Below, one piece after another: positions 14,401-22,365 of a DNA stretch of 64,000 nucleotides. Where the stretch lies: positions 31,801,071 through 31,865,070 of the forward strand of contig CM053257.1 of the NCBI GenBank assembly GCA_028583405.1, written 5' to 3'. Origin of the DNA: Pogonophryne albipinna (taxonomy: Eukaryota > Chordata > Actinopteri > Perciformes > Artedidraconidae). A model generated the notes under the pieces. It was given only the letters and a program-made list of their open reading frames with translations, searched no databases and had not been told where the DNA came from. The position numbers and the translations under genes are program-made. The stretch's first letter is position 1, and every line of letters starts with the position of its first letter.

Positions 14401-16342
14401 AACTTCGACTCCACTACAATTCGGAGGCAAATCATGTACTTTCACTCCACTACATGTATTTCATATCATTAGTTTCTTGATAGATGTGAAATATCTATAT
14501 AAACTAAACTATACATTTCTTTTTTGGTTGTTTATTGATGTAGTCTAAGTGCAACAACTGTCTTTTATGCTGTCTATCCTATTAGAAATGTGTTTATATA
14601 TTGTATATTATTGTATTGTTTTGAGCTGCCCTTTATGTATGAAAGGTGTTACATAGATCAAATGTATGACTCTCACTATACATGTATCTGATGCTGAGTT
14701 GGATACCATTTTGCTGGAGGTCCTCCTGGTGCGCTCAGTGCCGAGGAGGCTGGGCATTTCCTCCGACATGGCCCTCAGCTGCGCTCGGTCCTTTGCAAAT
14801 CTTTGAGAGAAATTTGAATATTCAAAAACACTGGGTGCGGGAAAAATCTGACAATAGAAACGTATCAAACGCAACACATCACAGGGATTTGGATTGGGAG
14901 TCTCTCAGAGTGAGAGCTTGATTTACATCAGGGGTGTCCAAACTACGGCCCGGGGACCAAATGCCATTTTGAATCGGCCCTCAGCTAATTCAAAAAGCAT
15001 AATGACTTAAGTTTAATAAACTTCTGCTTGTCTTATATTGTACTTTTTAAATATATATGTTTAAATATATTACACAGTATGTTAATAAGCCCAATTTTCA
15101 AATAAATTCAGTAAATTAAAGTTGAAAACATGTTCTAACAAATATAAGTTGATAAGAAAAAAGCCCAATAACACATGTACATTACAACCTTGAAATCTAC
15201 CCTCCATATGTCGTCTTACAGTATGATAAGGAATCTGGAGCTTCTGTTTTAAGGAATGAGCTGCTAACAAAACAAATGAAACCCTACGGAGAGCTGTGAG
15301 CTGTTTTTTTCTAACAGCATTTTCAAGTATCAAGAATAATTTACCTGCATTGGATTGATTTTTCCAACTTAACTTATGAGGCGATATACCTCTAGTGAGC
15401 GGCCCAGCCCTTCGTGTATTTTTCTGTATGTGGCCCTCGGTGAAAAAAGTGCGGACACCCCTGCTTTACATGATTGAAACAGATTGGTGGACCTACCTGG
15501 CCAGAGGAATCAGGTGCATTATCATCTTATGCTTGTAAAGGTCTCGATGCAGCTCCTGGAAGTGCTTGTACTTCCTCTTCACCGACCAGTGGAAGTGACC
15601 ATGGGTCAGAAACACGGTGTACAAGGTGCCCACACGGACCTGGACAGACACCATGGACATGAAGGACATACTGTAAGCATGATGGGTTTAAGGAGGAAAA
15701 TCTAGCACATGTTTTCAGTCACTTTGTAAAGAAAACAGCAAAACGTGGTGATTCCTTTTATCACCATTACAAATGATCCTCTGCTTCCTAATGAAAATAA
15801 AATGTTTAAATGGAGCAAGAAAATAGATAATGAGGCCTCTGACTTCGATGAAATATGAGCCGAGTACGTCCTCTTTTAATGCATTTATTTAAGGTGTATC
15901 CAAAGCTTTTTCTAAAAATCAAGCATCCTATTAGGAACCACCAAAAGAGATCAACAAGTGTTCACTTATAAAGAACTAGTGTAAAGGTATACCTTAGAGC
16001 GGGTAGTGTGTTTCTCTGTGTTGTCCACTCTGCATGTGATAGGGATACCAGGCATTAGAGCAGGAATACCCTCAACTTTTATTTCAGGAAGACGATGCAC
16101 CACAAGGAAAGGACGTCCCTCTGTGATTTGAAAGATTAGAAAGAGAACATGTTAATAAAAGTCTTCCGATGTGATGGTTAAAGGTATTGAAGAAAGGGAC
16201 AGTTGTTCCTACCGCTGCTGGACATGAGGCCATCTATCTCGTCTGGACTCAGGCCGTGCATGTCGTTTGAAAAGCGTCTTCTGGCCAGAGGCTGGGCCGA
16301 CGAGCTCTTAGTCTCAGGCTCGATGTCATCCGGGCCTTCCAT
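548..16342 (-). CDS. pld2: Phospholipase D2, 21 coding exons, 3' end outside window
   Basis: Membrane-associated enzyme that hydrolyses phosphatidylcholine to phosphatidic acid and choline (family knowledge). The exons join in phase to 839 codons plus 2 nt. Order: short N-terminus, PX domain (about residues 48-165), PH domain (about 206-320), first HKD motif (H446, K448, D453), second HKD motif (H775, K777, D782) followed by a GSANIND segment. Both catalytic motifs are intact. PLD2 is favoured over PLD1 because the linker after HKD1 is only about 50 residues, without the long PLD1 loop, and because of the SSYRQ and WFVNG segments; the stretch just before HKD1 is more PLD1-like. The start is the only in-frame ATG of the first coding exon. 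About 95 C-terminal residues, judged from the 933-residue human protein, must lie left of position 1. Neighbour chrne is on the same strand, as in human 17p13. Confidence 0.93.
895..1434 (+). mobile_element. LINE-type 3' tail split by a hAT MITE
   Basis: Second copy of the tail seen at 330-512. Reading resumes after the 987-1346 insertion with CTAAGATTTT and ends GAATCTTGA. In the intron between pld2 exons 20 and 21. Confidence 0.5.
987..1346. mobile_element. hAT-type MITE, 360 bp
   Basis: Terminal inverted repeats CAGTGGCGGTTCTAG / CAGGGGCGGTTCTAG, flanked by an exact 8-bp duplication CTGTGACC (979-986 and 1347-1354). Inserted into a LINE tail. No coding capacity. Confidence 0.8.
1619..2794. 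mobile_element. hAT-N MITE of the TACTCAAGTAAAA family, interrupted
   Basis: Begins CAGAGGTGGAAGAAGTAC and ends with the inverse type (..AATTCCACTG). Rich in ACTCAAGTAAAAGTA words. Interrupted by the TTAA MITE at 1955-2659. Related copies are at 13929-14470, 25954-27492, 30957-32414 and 33541-37145. Confidence 0.65.
1955..2659. mobile_element. TTAA-target MITE family 1, copy 1
   Basis: TTAA at both ends (1955-1958, 2656-2659). Ends read AAAGGGGACCTATCATGC and GCATGATAGGTGACCTTT. TTAA targets suggest piggyBac or Kolobok type (established knowledge). Copies 2 and 3 are at 4526-5223 and 33555-34920. Confidence 0.75.
2876..3010 (-). CDS. pld2: pld2 coding exon 20 (catalytic HKD2)
   Basis: Residues 744-788. 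Reads [13 protein letters not shown] and then [11 protein letters not shown] with H775, K777, D782, the second HKD motif. 135 nt, phase 1 to 1; donor G|GTGAGT. Confidence 0.95.
3254..3300 (-). CDS. pld2: pld2 coding exon 19
   Basis: Residues 728-743, [15 protein letters not shown]. This small 47-nt exon exactly bridges phase 2 to 1; acceptor CCTAG, donor AAG|GTGAGT. Confidence 0.92.
3422..3535 (-). CDS. pld2: pld2 coding exon 18
   Basis: Residues 690-727, [19 protein letters not shown] to ILHFTY. 114 nt, phase 2 to 2; donor AG|GTGAGA. Confidence 0.94.
4042..4130 (-). CDS. pld2: pld2 coding exon 17
   Basis: Residues 661-689, [19 protein letters not shown], conserved in PLD1/2. 89 nt, phase 0 to 2; donor AG|GTCTGG. 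Confidence 0.94.
4526..5223. mobile_element. TTAA-target MITE family 1, copy 2, opposite orientation
   Basis: Flanked by TTAA (4526-4529, 5220-5223). The interior matches the 1955-2659 copy reversed, including the GTGTCCCCGG and GATTTGGGTACGGAGGAAA segments. Confidence 0.75.
5434..5473 (+). repeat. GT microsatellite
   Basis: About 19 GT units followed by TATATA, inside hAT family A copy 1. Confidence 0.9.
6016..6120 (-). CDS. pld2: pld2 coding exon 16
   Basis: Residues 626-660, [20 protein letters not shown] and then HYIYIE. 105 nt, phase 0; donor GAG|GTAAGG. Confidence 0.95.
6121..8147. other. pld2 intron between exons 15 and 16
   Basis: No coding or RNA gene is seen. The only recognisable content is a copy of dispersed family R at about 7400-7740 (reverse orientation, with GCTAGCG, GGGGCGGGACAT, CCAATCA and CTGCTGCAGCAC-type words). 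Confidence 0.6.
7400..7740 (-). mobile_element. Dispersed repeat family R, copy a
   Basis: Contains, in reverse, the family hallmarks TGCTGCAGCACCTCTTTTCA, GATTGGTTAGCTGGC and GGAGCGCTAGCC. The family occurs at least eight times in this window, and I could not assign it to a superfamily. Confidence 0.6.
8148..8261 (-). CDS. pld2: pld2 coding exon 15
   Basis: Residues 588-625, [18 protein letters not shown]. 114 nt, phase 0; acceptor CTCCAG, donor CAG|GTATTA. Confidence 0.93.
8262..8947. other. pld2 intron between exons 14 and 15
   Basis: I see nothing recognisable here beyond unique, AT-rich intronic sequence. Confidence 0.5.
8948..9066 (-). CDS. pld2: pld2 coding exon 14
   Basis: Residues 548-587, with PRMPWRDL and [11 protein letters not shown], hallmark PLD segments. 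119 nt, phase 1 to 0; donor AAG|GTCAGA. Confidence 0.95.
9159..9306 (-). CDS. pld2: pld2 coding exon 13
   Basis: Residues 499-547, ending [11 protein letters not shown], conserved in all PLD1/2. 148 nt, phase 0 to 1; acceptor CACCAG, donor AAG|GTATGC. Confidence 0.93.
9373..9720. mobile_element. Possible MITE with CACTG ends
   Basis: Starts ACACTGGAAAAAAATG and ends CTCACTGCAGTG, with many CAAGA/CTTGAAAT words. Termini are short and no clear target duplication was found. Lies in the intron between pld2 exons 12 and 13. Confidence 0.3.
9818..10027 (-). CDS. pld2: pld2 coding exon 12 (catalytic HKD1)
   Basis: Residues 429-498. Carries HHEKMVAID (H446, K448, D453) and [12 protein letters not shown], the first half of the bipartite active site. 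The C-terminal part starts the short, acidic linker that in PLD1 is a long inhibitory loop. 210 nt, phase 0; donor GGG|GTGAGG. Confidence 0.95.
10158..10290 (-). mobile_element. L2-like LINE ORF2 C-terminal fragment
   Basis: The minus strand encodes [19 protein letters not shown], typical of the extreme C-terminus of L2-clade reverse transcriptases. Short fragment in the intron between pld2 exons 11 and 12. Confidence 0.5.
10303..10413 (-). CDS. pld2: pld2 coding exon 11
   Basis: Residues 392-428, [19 protein letters not shown] to HPNIK. 111 nt, phase 0 at both ends; donor AAG|GTCAGT. Confidence 0.94.
10512..10590 (-). CDS. pld2: pld2 coding exon 10
   Basis: Residues 365-391, [19 protein letters not shown] and KRKA, highly conserved in PLD1/2. 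79 nt, phase 2 to 0; donor GCA|GTACGG. Confidence 0.94.
10591..11366. repeat. AT-rich intron with degenerate TTATTCT repeats
   Basis: pld2 intron between exons 9 and 10. The phrase ACTTTATTCT and variants (TTATTCTAAACATT, TTATTCTTGACATT) recur every few tens of bases. A perfect TA run lies at about 11100-11121. No gene seen. Confidence 0.4.
11367..11450 (-). CDS. pld2: pld2 coding exon 9
   Basis: Residues 337-364, [18 protein letters not shown] ending ITDW. This is the start of the first catalytic half. 84 nt, phase 2 to 2; donor TG|GTAAGT. Confidence 0.95.
11552..11695 (-). CDS. pld2: pld2 coding exon 8
   Basis: Residues 289-336, [15 protein letters not shown] through TLTKW. The SSYRQ form is like PLD2 (PLD1 has NSYRH). 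144 nt, phase 2 to 2; donor TG|GTCAGA. Confidence 0.94.
11748..12236. mobile_element. Solo LTR, 489 bp
   Basis: Starts TGTGAGGGA and ends TCCCTGACA, with the TG...CA termini of a retroviral or retrotransposon LTR. Flanked by an exact 5-bp duplication CATAC (11743-11747, 12237-12241). Contains an internal AATAAA near 11967. No internal retroelement coding region is attached. A short piece with the same TGTGAGGGAAACTTC start appears inverted at about 21897-21953. Confidence 0.75.
12237..12490 (+). mobile_element. Dispersed repeat family R, copy b
   Basis: Starts CATACTGCCTGTGCTGCAGC and continues through GATTGGTTAGCTGGC to CTATCACGTA. The solo LTR sits at its left edge. Confidence 0.6.
12626..12730 (+). 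mobile_element. LINE-type tail fragment
   Basis: AATCAAATCAAATCAAAATG followed by CAAAGGGCTGTACAAAG, a common fish LINE/SINE 3' end. Similar in type to CCAATCCAACTTTATTTATA at about 5550. No coding part. Confidence 0.35.
12894..13215. mobile_element. Harbinger-type MITE, copy 1
   Basis: Inverted ends CGGTACGTCCACACGGCAGC, flanked by TAA (12891-12893, 13216-13218), the 3-bp target type of PIF/Harbinger. The second copy is at 40467-40774. Confidence 0.7.
13271..13516 (-). CDS. pld2: pld2 coding exon 7 (PH domain)
   Basis: Residues 207-288. Contains [30 protein letters not shown] and a [11 protein letters not shown] end, the signature of the PLD PH domain that binds phosphoinositide. 246 nt, phase 2 to 2; donor CG|GTACGT. 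Confidence 0.95.
13594..13652 (-). CDS. pld2: pld2 coding exon 6
   Basis: Residues 188-206, [19 protein letters not shown], a strongly conserved stretch before the PH domain. 59 nt, phase 0 to 2; donor TT|GTAAGC. Confidence 0.92.
13741..13806 (-). CDS. pld2: pld2 coding exon 5
   Basis: Residues 166-187, [15 protein letters not shown], matching the KYLENYLN segment of human PLD2. 66 nt, phase 0 at both ends; donor ATG|GTAATA. Confidence 0.92.
13929..14470. mobile_element. hAT-N MITE of the TACTCAAGTAAAA family, interrupted by a TTAA MITE
   Basis: CAGAGGTGGGAAGTAACTAA at left; reading resumes after the nested 13970-14350 element with GTAACATTTTGAGGTAC. The right end near 14470 is not precisely defined. 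Confidence 0.55.
13970..14350. mobile_element. TTAA-target MITE family 2, copy 1
   Basis: TTAA at both ends (13970-13973, 14347-14350), left end AAAGGTGGGGTGGGTAA, right end inverse TACCCTACCTTT. The interior contains TCCATGGAATGCTCTTAACA, shared with 21175-21624. Confidence 0.72.
14707..14800 (-). CDS. pld2: pld2 coding exon 4 (PX-PH linker)
   Basis: Residues 134-165, beginning RFAKDRAQL and including EMPSLL, which is conserved in PLD2. Donor ATG|GTATCC, acceptor CAAAG; 94 nt restores phase 0. Confidence 0.85.
14929..15463. mobile_element. hAT (Charlie-like) nonautonomous element, copy 1
   Basis: Ends CAGGGGTGTCCAAACT / CAGGGGTGTCCGCACT. 8-bp flanks ATTTACAT and CTTTACAT differ at one position. 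Related to 41355-41897. In the intron between pld2 exons 3 and 4. Confidence 0.75.
15497..15639 (-). CDS. pld2: pld2 coding exon 3 (PX domain)
   Basis: Residues 87-133. Contains LYTVFLTHG and [14 protein letters not shown], the PX core closely matching human PLD2. Acceptor GTCCAG, donor AG|GTAGGT; 143 nt, phase 0 to 2. Confidence 0.93.
15993..16120 (-). CDS. pld2: pld2 coding exon 2 (start of PX domain)
   Basis: Residues 44-86. Reads [15 protein letters not shown] and then a GIP-T segment matching the start of the PLD2 PX domain. Acceptor CACAG, donor AAG|GTATAC; 128 nt fits phase 1 in and phase 0 out. Confidence 0.87.
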
Positions 16343-16373
16343 CGCTCTGATGCCGCGAGTGCAAACTGCCCTG
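16213..16373 (-). CDS. pld2: pld2 coding exon 1 with part of 5' UTR
   Basis: Coding part is 16213-16342 (residues 1-43 plus 1 nt), starting at the ATG at 16342-16340. The 5' UTR extends to 16373, bounded by an acceptor TTTGCAGCAG with two tandem AG choices. No in-frame stop or other ATG lies between the acceptor and the start, and at least one upstream non-coding exon is implied. Donor GTAGGA. Confidence 0.8.
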
Positions 16374-17030
16374 CTGCAAAGACAACAGAGAGAGTTTTAC
16401 ATGTACTGTGCAGCCCAGAGTGTGTGCACCTTTTCACCGCTAAGCATATATAATGTGCACTACACTGCCATGGATAAGAATAGATTCAGATACGATACGA
16501 TAATACTTTAACGATCAAGTCTGAAATTTGACATGCATCACAGCAGTTCCATGTTTAACATCAACAGACACATATCAAGACACAAGACATGAAAAACACA
16601 CAACAAACATTTAACATAACAGCACAATCACTGAGAGAAAACATGCTCAAAGAGCCTTCAGCGTGCATTTAGATCCGCATTTCATCAGCTTCAAATCATC
16701 AAAGAGATATTAGTATAAAATAAAAATGTTAATGTTTTTCTGCAGGAAACTTATAACTCCAGAGACTGCAAGTTTAAGGCTTTAGCTGTATACATTGCAA
16801 ACTTAAAATGCCTTTTTATAATAGTACAATTTATATTCATTGAAGAGATTAAGCATGTATTCTTTTATCATGACGTCATAGTCTTTAATAAATGAAAAAG
16901 CATTAATGTTATACTGCCTGTGTTACTTTAATTTGTGCTTTTGTGTAAAGTTAAAATGTTTAATTTGACAATAAAATGTTGGAAAAGATTTCGCTTATTT
17001 TTTTTTTTATTTAACAAGTAATCTGTTATC
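16374..17030. other. Region upstream of pld2 first coding exon
   Basis: No gene seen. Contains a degenerate LINE-like tail at about 16480-16620 (GATACGATACGATAATACTT). The upstream non-coding exon and promoter of pld2 were not located. Confidence 0.4.
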
Positions 17031-18194
17031 TACGGAGCCCTGGAGGGTTCATTGAGAGAAAAATAAATAAAACGTGGCCACGTTTTACTTTCTCGTGGGC
17101 ACGAGTTAATAAAGCGTGCGCACGAGTTAATAAAGCGTGCGCACGAGTTAATAAAGCGTGGCCTCGTTTTATTTAAATTGAGGGATTCCTGTCCGTGACT
17201 CACAGTATCTGTGCCCACAGCTGTTTTATAGAAGGAAAACCTCCTTCACTTTATGAAATCTCTGCGGCACCAGCGGCCTGTACTACGAAGCAGGATTTGC
17301 TATTTACACTATTCATTCATGAAGTATGACGCTGCACTGTCAGCACGCGTCTCCATGTTTGTGATTGGTCAAATGTTGGTAACCCCGTCCCTTTCACGTG
17401 AACGCGCTCTCAGCCGGACAGAGAAACCCTGGTTGATTTGCTGAGTTGATAACCAGCTTCGTAGGACCGCTTAGCGACATCGCGTTTGTTAGGGTTAGTT
17501 AAGCCGGGTAAATCAAACATATCCAGGGTCTGTTGAACTGGCTTCGTCGTACAGGGCACTGGAGGCAGTAACGTGTAACCCAGCAGAATCTGAGAAGAGC
17601 AGCACCAGCTGCAAAGAGCTGTGCCTTTTACTGTTTACTTCACTGCGTTTCCCTTCATTAGAACCGCTGAATAGAGATCGAGGCTGCTACGTTTAACCAC
17701 ACACACCTCTACACACATCGAACTACCAGAGTATTCCCCCTCGTTTTATGAAGGAGATGTCCTGTCACCGGGGCGCATGATGTGTGTGCGTGTCCGGTGT
17801 GTTTGTGTGTGTCCGACACCACCGGCATTTGTTTAAAAATTACCACGAACAGTAATTTACACAAATCTGGTTCTCCATAGTTATATGTGTATTCCCAAGT
17901 GAAAGAAATTCGTTTCATCTTAATCTTGATGTGCTATAGTCCTGCCGGAGTGCACCGGAACGAACGATACTATCATAAACAAATGCCCATGCCCGCCCAC
18001 ACACACACACACACAAAACGAGGCCATGCTTTATTAACTCGTGCGCACGCTTTAGTAACTCGTGCACACGCTTTAGTAACTCGTGCACACGCTTTAGTAA
18101 CTCGTGCGCACGAGTTACCAAAGCGTGCGCACGAGAAAGTAAAACGTGGCCACGTTTTATTTATTTTTCTCTATGAACCCTCCAGGGCTCCGTA
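17031..18194. mobile_element. Long-inverted-repeat MITE with GC-rich tandem palindromes in its arms
   Basis: Ends TACGGAGCCCTGGAGGGTTC and its inverse, flanked by GTTATC on both sides (17025-17030, 18195-18200). Both arms carry tandem GTGCGCACGAGTTAATAAAG-type units. The interior carries a second nested MITE (17275-17557). Part of the interior recurs inverted at about 35260-35620. Confidence 0.65.
17275..17557. mobile_element. MITE of the GGCCTGTACTACGAAGC family
   Basis: Starts GGCCTGTACTACGAAGC and ends with the near-inverse GGCTTCGTCGTACAGGGC. Shares sequence with the arms of the 18881-21893 element. Nested in the 17031-18194 element. Confidence 0.55.
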
Positions 18195-19867
18195 GTTATC
18201 TAATTTTCCTCACCTCGTACAGTTCATATATATATATTAAATTACATAAGCTCTATATACTGTATGTAGAAAACTAGCGCCACTGCTAATTGTTGCAGGT
18301 GCTTTTAGCAGTGGTAGCACCAGCAGTAGTTGCATTAGTTGTGGCATCAGTAGTATCAGTGGCACACAGCTATTACTGGATATCTGGAGAAGTAGACGCC
18401 AGATTATGATAATTATCAGGTTCATATTTGAGTATGTTGTGCTTCGACTGTGACATGTTTTCATGGCAGGTTCTTGAAGTAGTTCAGCGAGATAGTGGGA
18501 TCACACGAGAGGAGGAATTCACACCACCGAACAACACAAAATGTAACAAGTTCTGCTGTTAATTTACAAAAAAACCTGCTTTTATACATGACGTGTGTAC
18601 CTGTGGATAAGGTCATCTATACTGCGACATACGAGACGGCTAGGACACAGCTACCAGTCGGAGAAAAGGGTGTGTGGGTGTGTGGGTGTGTGTGTGTGTG
18701 TGGATCATTTTGTTAGCTACAGTGTGTGGGTAGATGTCTTTGAATGGCTGAATGTTTCCTGGGCAACGAGGCACAGTAGAGGGAGGGTGTGTAAGTGTGT
18801 ACATGAGAGAGACAAAGAGACCGAGGGAGAGACAGTTTGAGAATGAAATGATGATGAAACATCTGAGAAGTTGAACCAGAGGCCTGTACTACGAAGCTGG
18901 TTCAACCTAACCTGGATATGTTTGAGTTAGCCGGTTGGCCTAATCCAAAACATACGCGCTCTCGCTAAACGGTACTACGACGCGGGTTATCAAGTGGATC
19001 GCTCAAGCCAGCCGTGTCCTATCTAGTTAGGTGCGCGTTCACATGAAAGGGGTGGTATCTGGAGCATTCGACCAATCACAAACATGGAGAAGCGCACTGA
19101 CAGCGCAGCGTCATACTTCCTGAATGAAAAGTCAACTATAATATTAGACATATGAAGAAGTTAAACTTTAAACATCCATGACTTAAACACTTTATCCAGG
19201 ATCAAAGCCACATAGCTGCACCTGCAAGGTGAATACAGCTGGTAAAAGAAAAAGTGTTTGAATGCGTACATTAACAGGTTTATGATATCACTGCCCCGTC
19301 TAAGACACGATCTGACTTTAATTACATTTGTCTCGAGTGTTTCGTCAATGTTACTCTGATCTGGTTAGGTTGTGGCAGATATTTAAGTAAGCTTTCTTAA
19401 CGCTAATGTTATAATAGTCAGATTGCTCTGAAGATGGAGGTGATATTCTATTAATGTTCACGTTCACACAGTCGGTGATTTTTGCCGGCCGTCTTTCCTG
19501 CAACTGCAGTTTTTCTGTATTTCCTTTCTCCTGTAATATGACTTGATCGCAAAACTCCGCACACTGAGCTCTGATTGGTCAGCAGGCATTAGGCTTGTAT
19601 GAGACGCGTTGCGGCTCGCCTCGAAAGTAGACGAGAATAGCCGATCGCAGCCGGGGGAGGTCTCAAAAAGCTCGCCTGAAGTCGGACAGCTCGGAGTCGT
19701 CTTCGTCTTCTTCTTCTTCTCTCGGTTTTTTGGCGGATTGCAAACAACTTGAAGGTGCATACCGCCACCTCCGGAGTCGGCTTGACTCGGTTTGCATTTA
19801 TAAAGAATCCACACTTGTGTTTAATCGTTAATGTCAGATATACTAAGTAAATACATTTGTTCCTGCT

Positions 19868-20170
19868 CAAGATTAGATTCAACTTTATTGTTATTGCACA
19901 TATTACAGGTACTGAGACAACGAAATGCAGTTTAGCTTCTAATCAGGTGCAACAAGCAGTAAAGTGAAAAGTAATGTACACAATAGACAGAATAAAATAT
20001 AGAATGAATTGAATGATGAATAAACAGTGAGGGGTATGAATACACTAGATATCAGCCTGTCAGCAGTATGAACAGTGTGTATGAATATGCTAAGATATAT
20101 AAAGTATGAAAACGGTAAGCAGTGCAAGTATAGTATAAAATATATAGATATTAATTTCATGATGATAAAC
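19868..20170 (-). mobile_element. LINE-type tail fragment
   Basis: GATTCAACTTTATTGTTATT, then TACTGAGACAACGAAATGCA, a widespread fish LINE 3' end. In the core of the foldback element. No coding part. Confidence 0.4.
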
Positions 20171-21174
20171 ATTGTGGAACAATGATGAAAAATGTGAATG
20201 GAAGTGGCGACGTAAAACTGACACAAGACAACAACAAACTTTTGCCGAGCCAATTGGAGAGTTTCACCAGCAGCACGGGGTAAAAACCACCAATAAGCGC
20301 TCAGCTCGAGATACCAGCGAGTCGTTTCCCATCAAGCATTTCGCTTCCGCAGCCCGTGGAGAGGAACTGTGCCGCCTCGCTCTTTACGGCCCGCCCACAC
20401 AGCGGCGTGCGTTGACGCTTGGAGGTGGGCGTAGCTGAAGCTTGGGGATTTTTTGCGAGCAACGCGTAATTATTTTTTACCCAATTATTTTTTTATAGGA
20501 TATGTACATTTCGGTTAACCGGTTAACCGTTTTTTGGGGGGGTCGAATATTCGAATATACATTTGCTTTCAAATTCCCATCCCTAGTTTGAACAGGTATG
20601 CCCAGGTTTGAACAGTGGTTCAATTTACCCCCTGACCTGGATCAACAGGGGCAAGTTGAGCCAAAAATACTTTTTTTTTAGAAGTAATATTTTCACTGCC
20701 CTTGATCAAATATTAATTCTTATCATTGCCATTGATAGGAGACATCCTGAATTATAGGTGTGTGTTTTCATTTTTACTACGTGTAATTTCTCCTTGCTTA
20801 GAGGACAGCATAACTAAAAAATGGCTCAACTTACCCCACTCTCCCCTACGTACAATCCGGTGAGTGTGAGGTGTCCCATTATCATTCATATCACATCATA
20901 TCACATTATAATGTAGCCTATCATATATTTCCTTATCCGAGTCAGCTTCTTGAGCCGTATCTGGCCGTGCAACACTCACAGTGTTGCATACTGTATGCAG
21001 AAGTATTATTTTAAGCAACACATTAAGTTGACGAAACACTCGAGTCAAATGTAATTAAAGTCAGATCCACTGTGCAGTGATATCATAAACCTGTTAATGT
21101 ACGCATTCAAACACTTTTTATTTTACCAGCTGTATTCACCTTGCAGGTGTGTGGCTTTTATCCGAATAAAGTGT

Positions 21175-21624
21175 TTAAAGGTGGGGTAGGTAAGTTTCAG
21201 AAACCGGCTCGAGATACACTTTTTGTTATATTCCATGGAATGCTCTTAACATCCCGATAGCAATGAATATCTGAAGTGCTTTGACAAAAAATCCATAAAA
21301 AAATGTCATCTGTGGAACCCGTAATACTGTAAAAAGTACAACCAATCGATTGGATTGCCGCCCTGTCTGTCAGCATTCCATCTCGTGCACGCACAAATGT
21401 ATCTCGTGCCCTCATTGGGCGTGCATTGCAGCAGTACTTCAATGACTCGCCAGCAACAGGCGGCCACTTTCACCAGTCTGCTGACGTCATGTGCGCGTTC
21501 ATGTGCGTTGGAGGAGGTGCTCTGTAAGGAAGTCTGAAGGAAGGGTCGGATTCTTTTCGGCTGTGTACTTTCAAATTTTAGTGCACTCGAGCCGGTTTCT
21601 GAAACTTACCTACCCCACCTTTAA
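21175..21624. mobile_element. TTAA-target MITE family 2, copy 2
   Basis: TTAA at both ends (21175-21178, 21621-21624). Long inverted ends include AAGGTGGGGTAGGTAAG and GAAACCGGCTCGAG. Inserted in the right arm of the foldback element. Confidence 0.78.
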
Positions 21625-22051
21625 GTCATGGATGTTTAAAGTTTAACTTCTTCATATTTGACTAATATTATAGTTTTCTTTTCATTCAGGAAGTATGACG
21701 CTGCGTTGTCAGTACGCTTGTCAATGTTTGTGATTGGTCAAATGTTGCTAACCCCGCAACTTCCATGTGAACGCGCAACTCAGCCGGAAACAGAGAAACC
21801 CTGGCTTGAGTTACAGAGTTGATAACCAGCGTCGTAGGACCGCTTAGCGAGAGCGCGTTTGTTTTGGGTTGGGATGCGTAGTACAGCCAGGCCTCTGCTC
21901 TCCTTGTGTCTCTCCGAGTCCTGTTTACAATTGCTTCAGAAGTTTCCCTCACAATTATGAATATTTGTACAGATATTGCAATGTATATTAGATTTACAAA
22001 AGGGAATGCAATAAGGCAACGATTCAATTTGCATAAATACTAATAACAAAT

Positions 22052-22357
22052 TAGGGCTGCTCAATTAAATCGTATTTTAATCGCAATTACGATTTTGGCT
22101 TGCAACGATTATGAAAACAACATAATCGAAATAAAACGATTTTTTATTTATTATTTTAAAAAATAATTTTTTATTGGTTTTTCAGTTGAATTATACTTAA
22201 AGTTCAGGGTAATCAACTGTTAAAAACATACTGTTCACATTTTTTTTTTCAATAAATGGATGTTTTTAAAGTAAATGGATAATCGTTTTTAATCATCATG
22301 ATATCAATTATTGACCCAAATAATCGAGATTATGATTTTTGCTATCGAGCAGCCCTA
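22052..22357. mobile_element. hAT-type MITE, 306 bp
   Basis: Inverted ends TAGGGCTGCTCAAT / TAGGGCTGCTCGAT with an exact 8-bp duplication TAACAAAT (22044-22051, 22358-22365). The interior is rich in ATTATCGA/AATCG words. Confidence 0.8.
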
Positions 22358-22365
22358 TAACAAAT

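Larger units (their letters stand above)
18881..21893. mobile_element. 3-kb foldback element, GGCCTGTACTACGAAGC family
   Basis: The left arm (18881 to about 19350) and the right arm (about 21015-21893, minus a nested MITE) are inverted copies: for example GACTTTAATTACATTTG at left matches the reverse of CAAATGTAATTAAAGTC at right. Termini GGCCTGTACTACG / AGGCCTGGCTGTACTACG. The core holds a LINE-tail fragment and other MITE pieces. No transposase seen. Confidence 0.6.
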
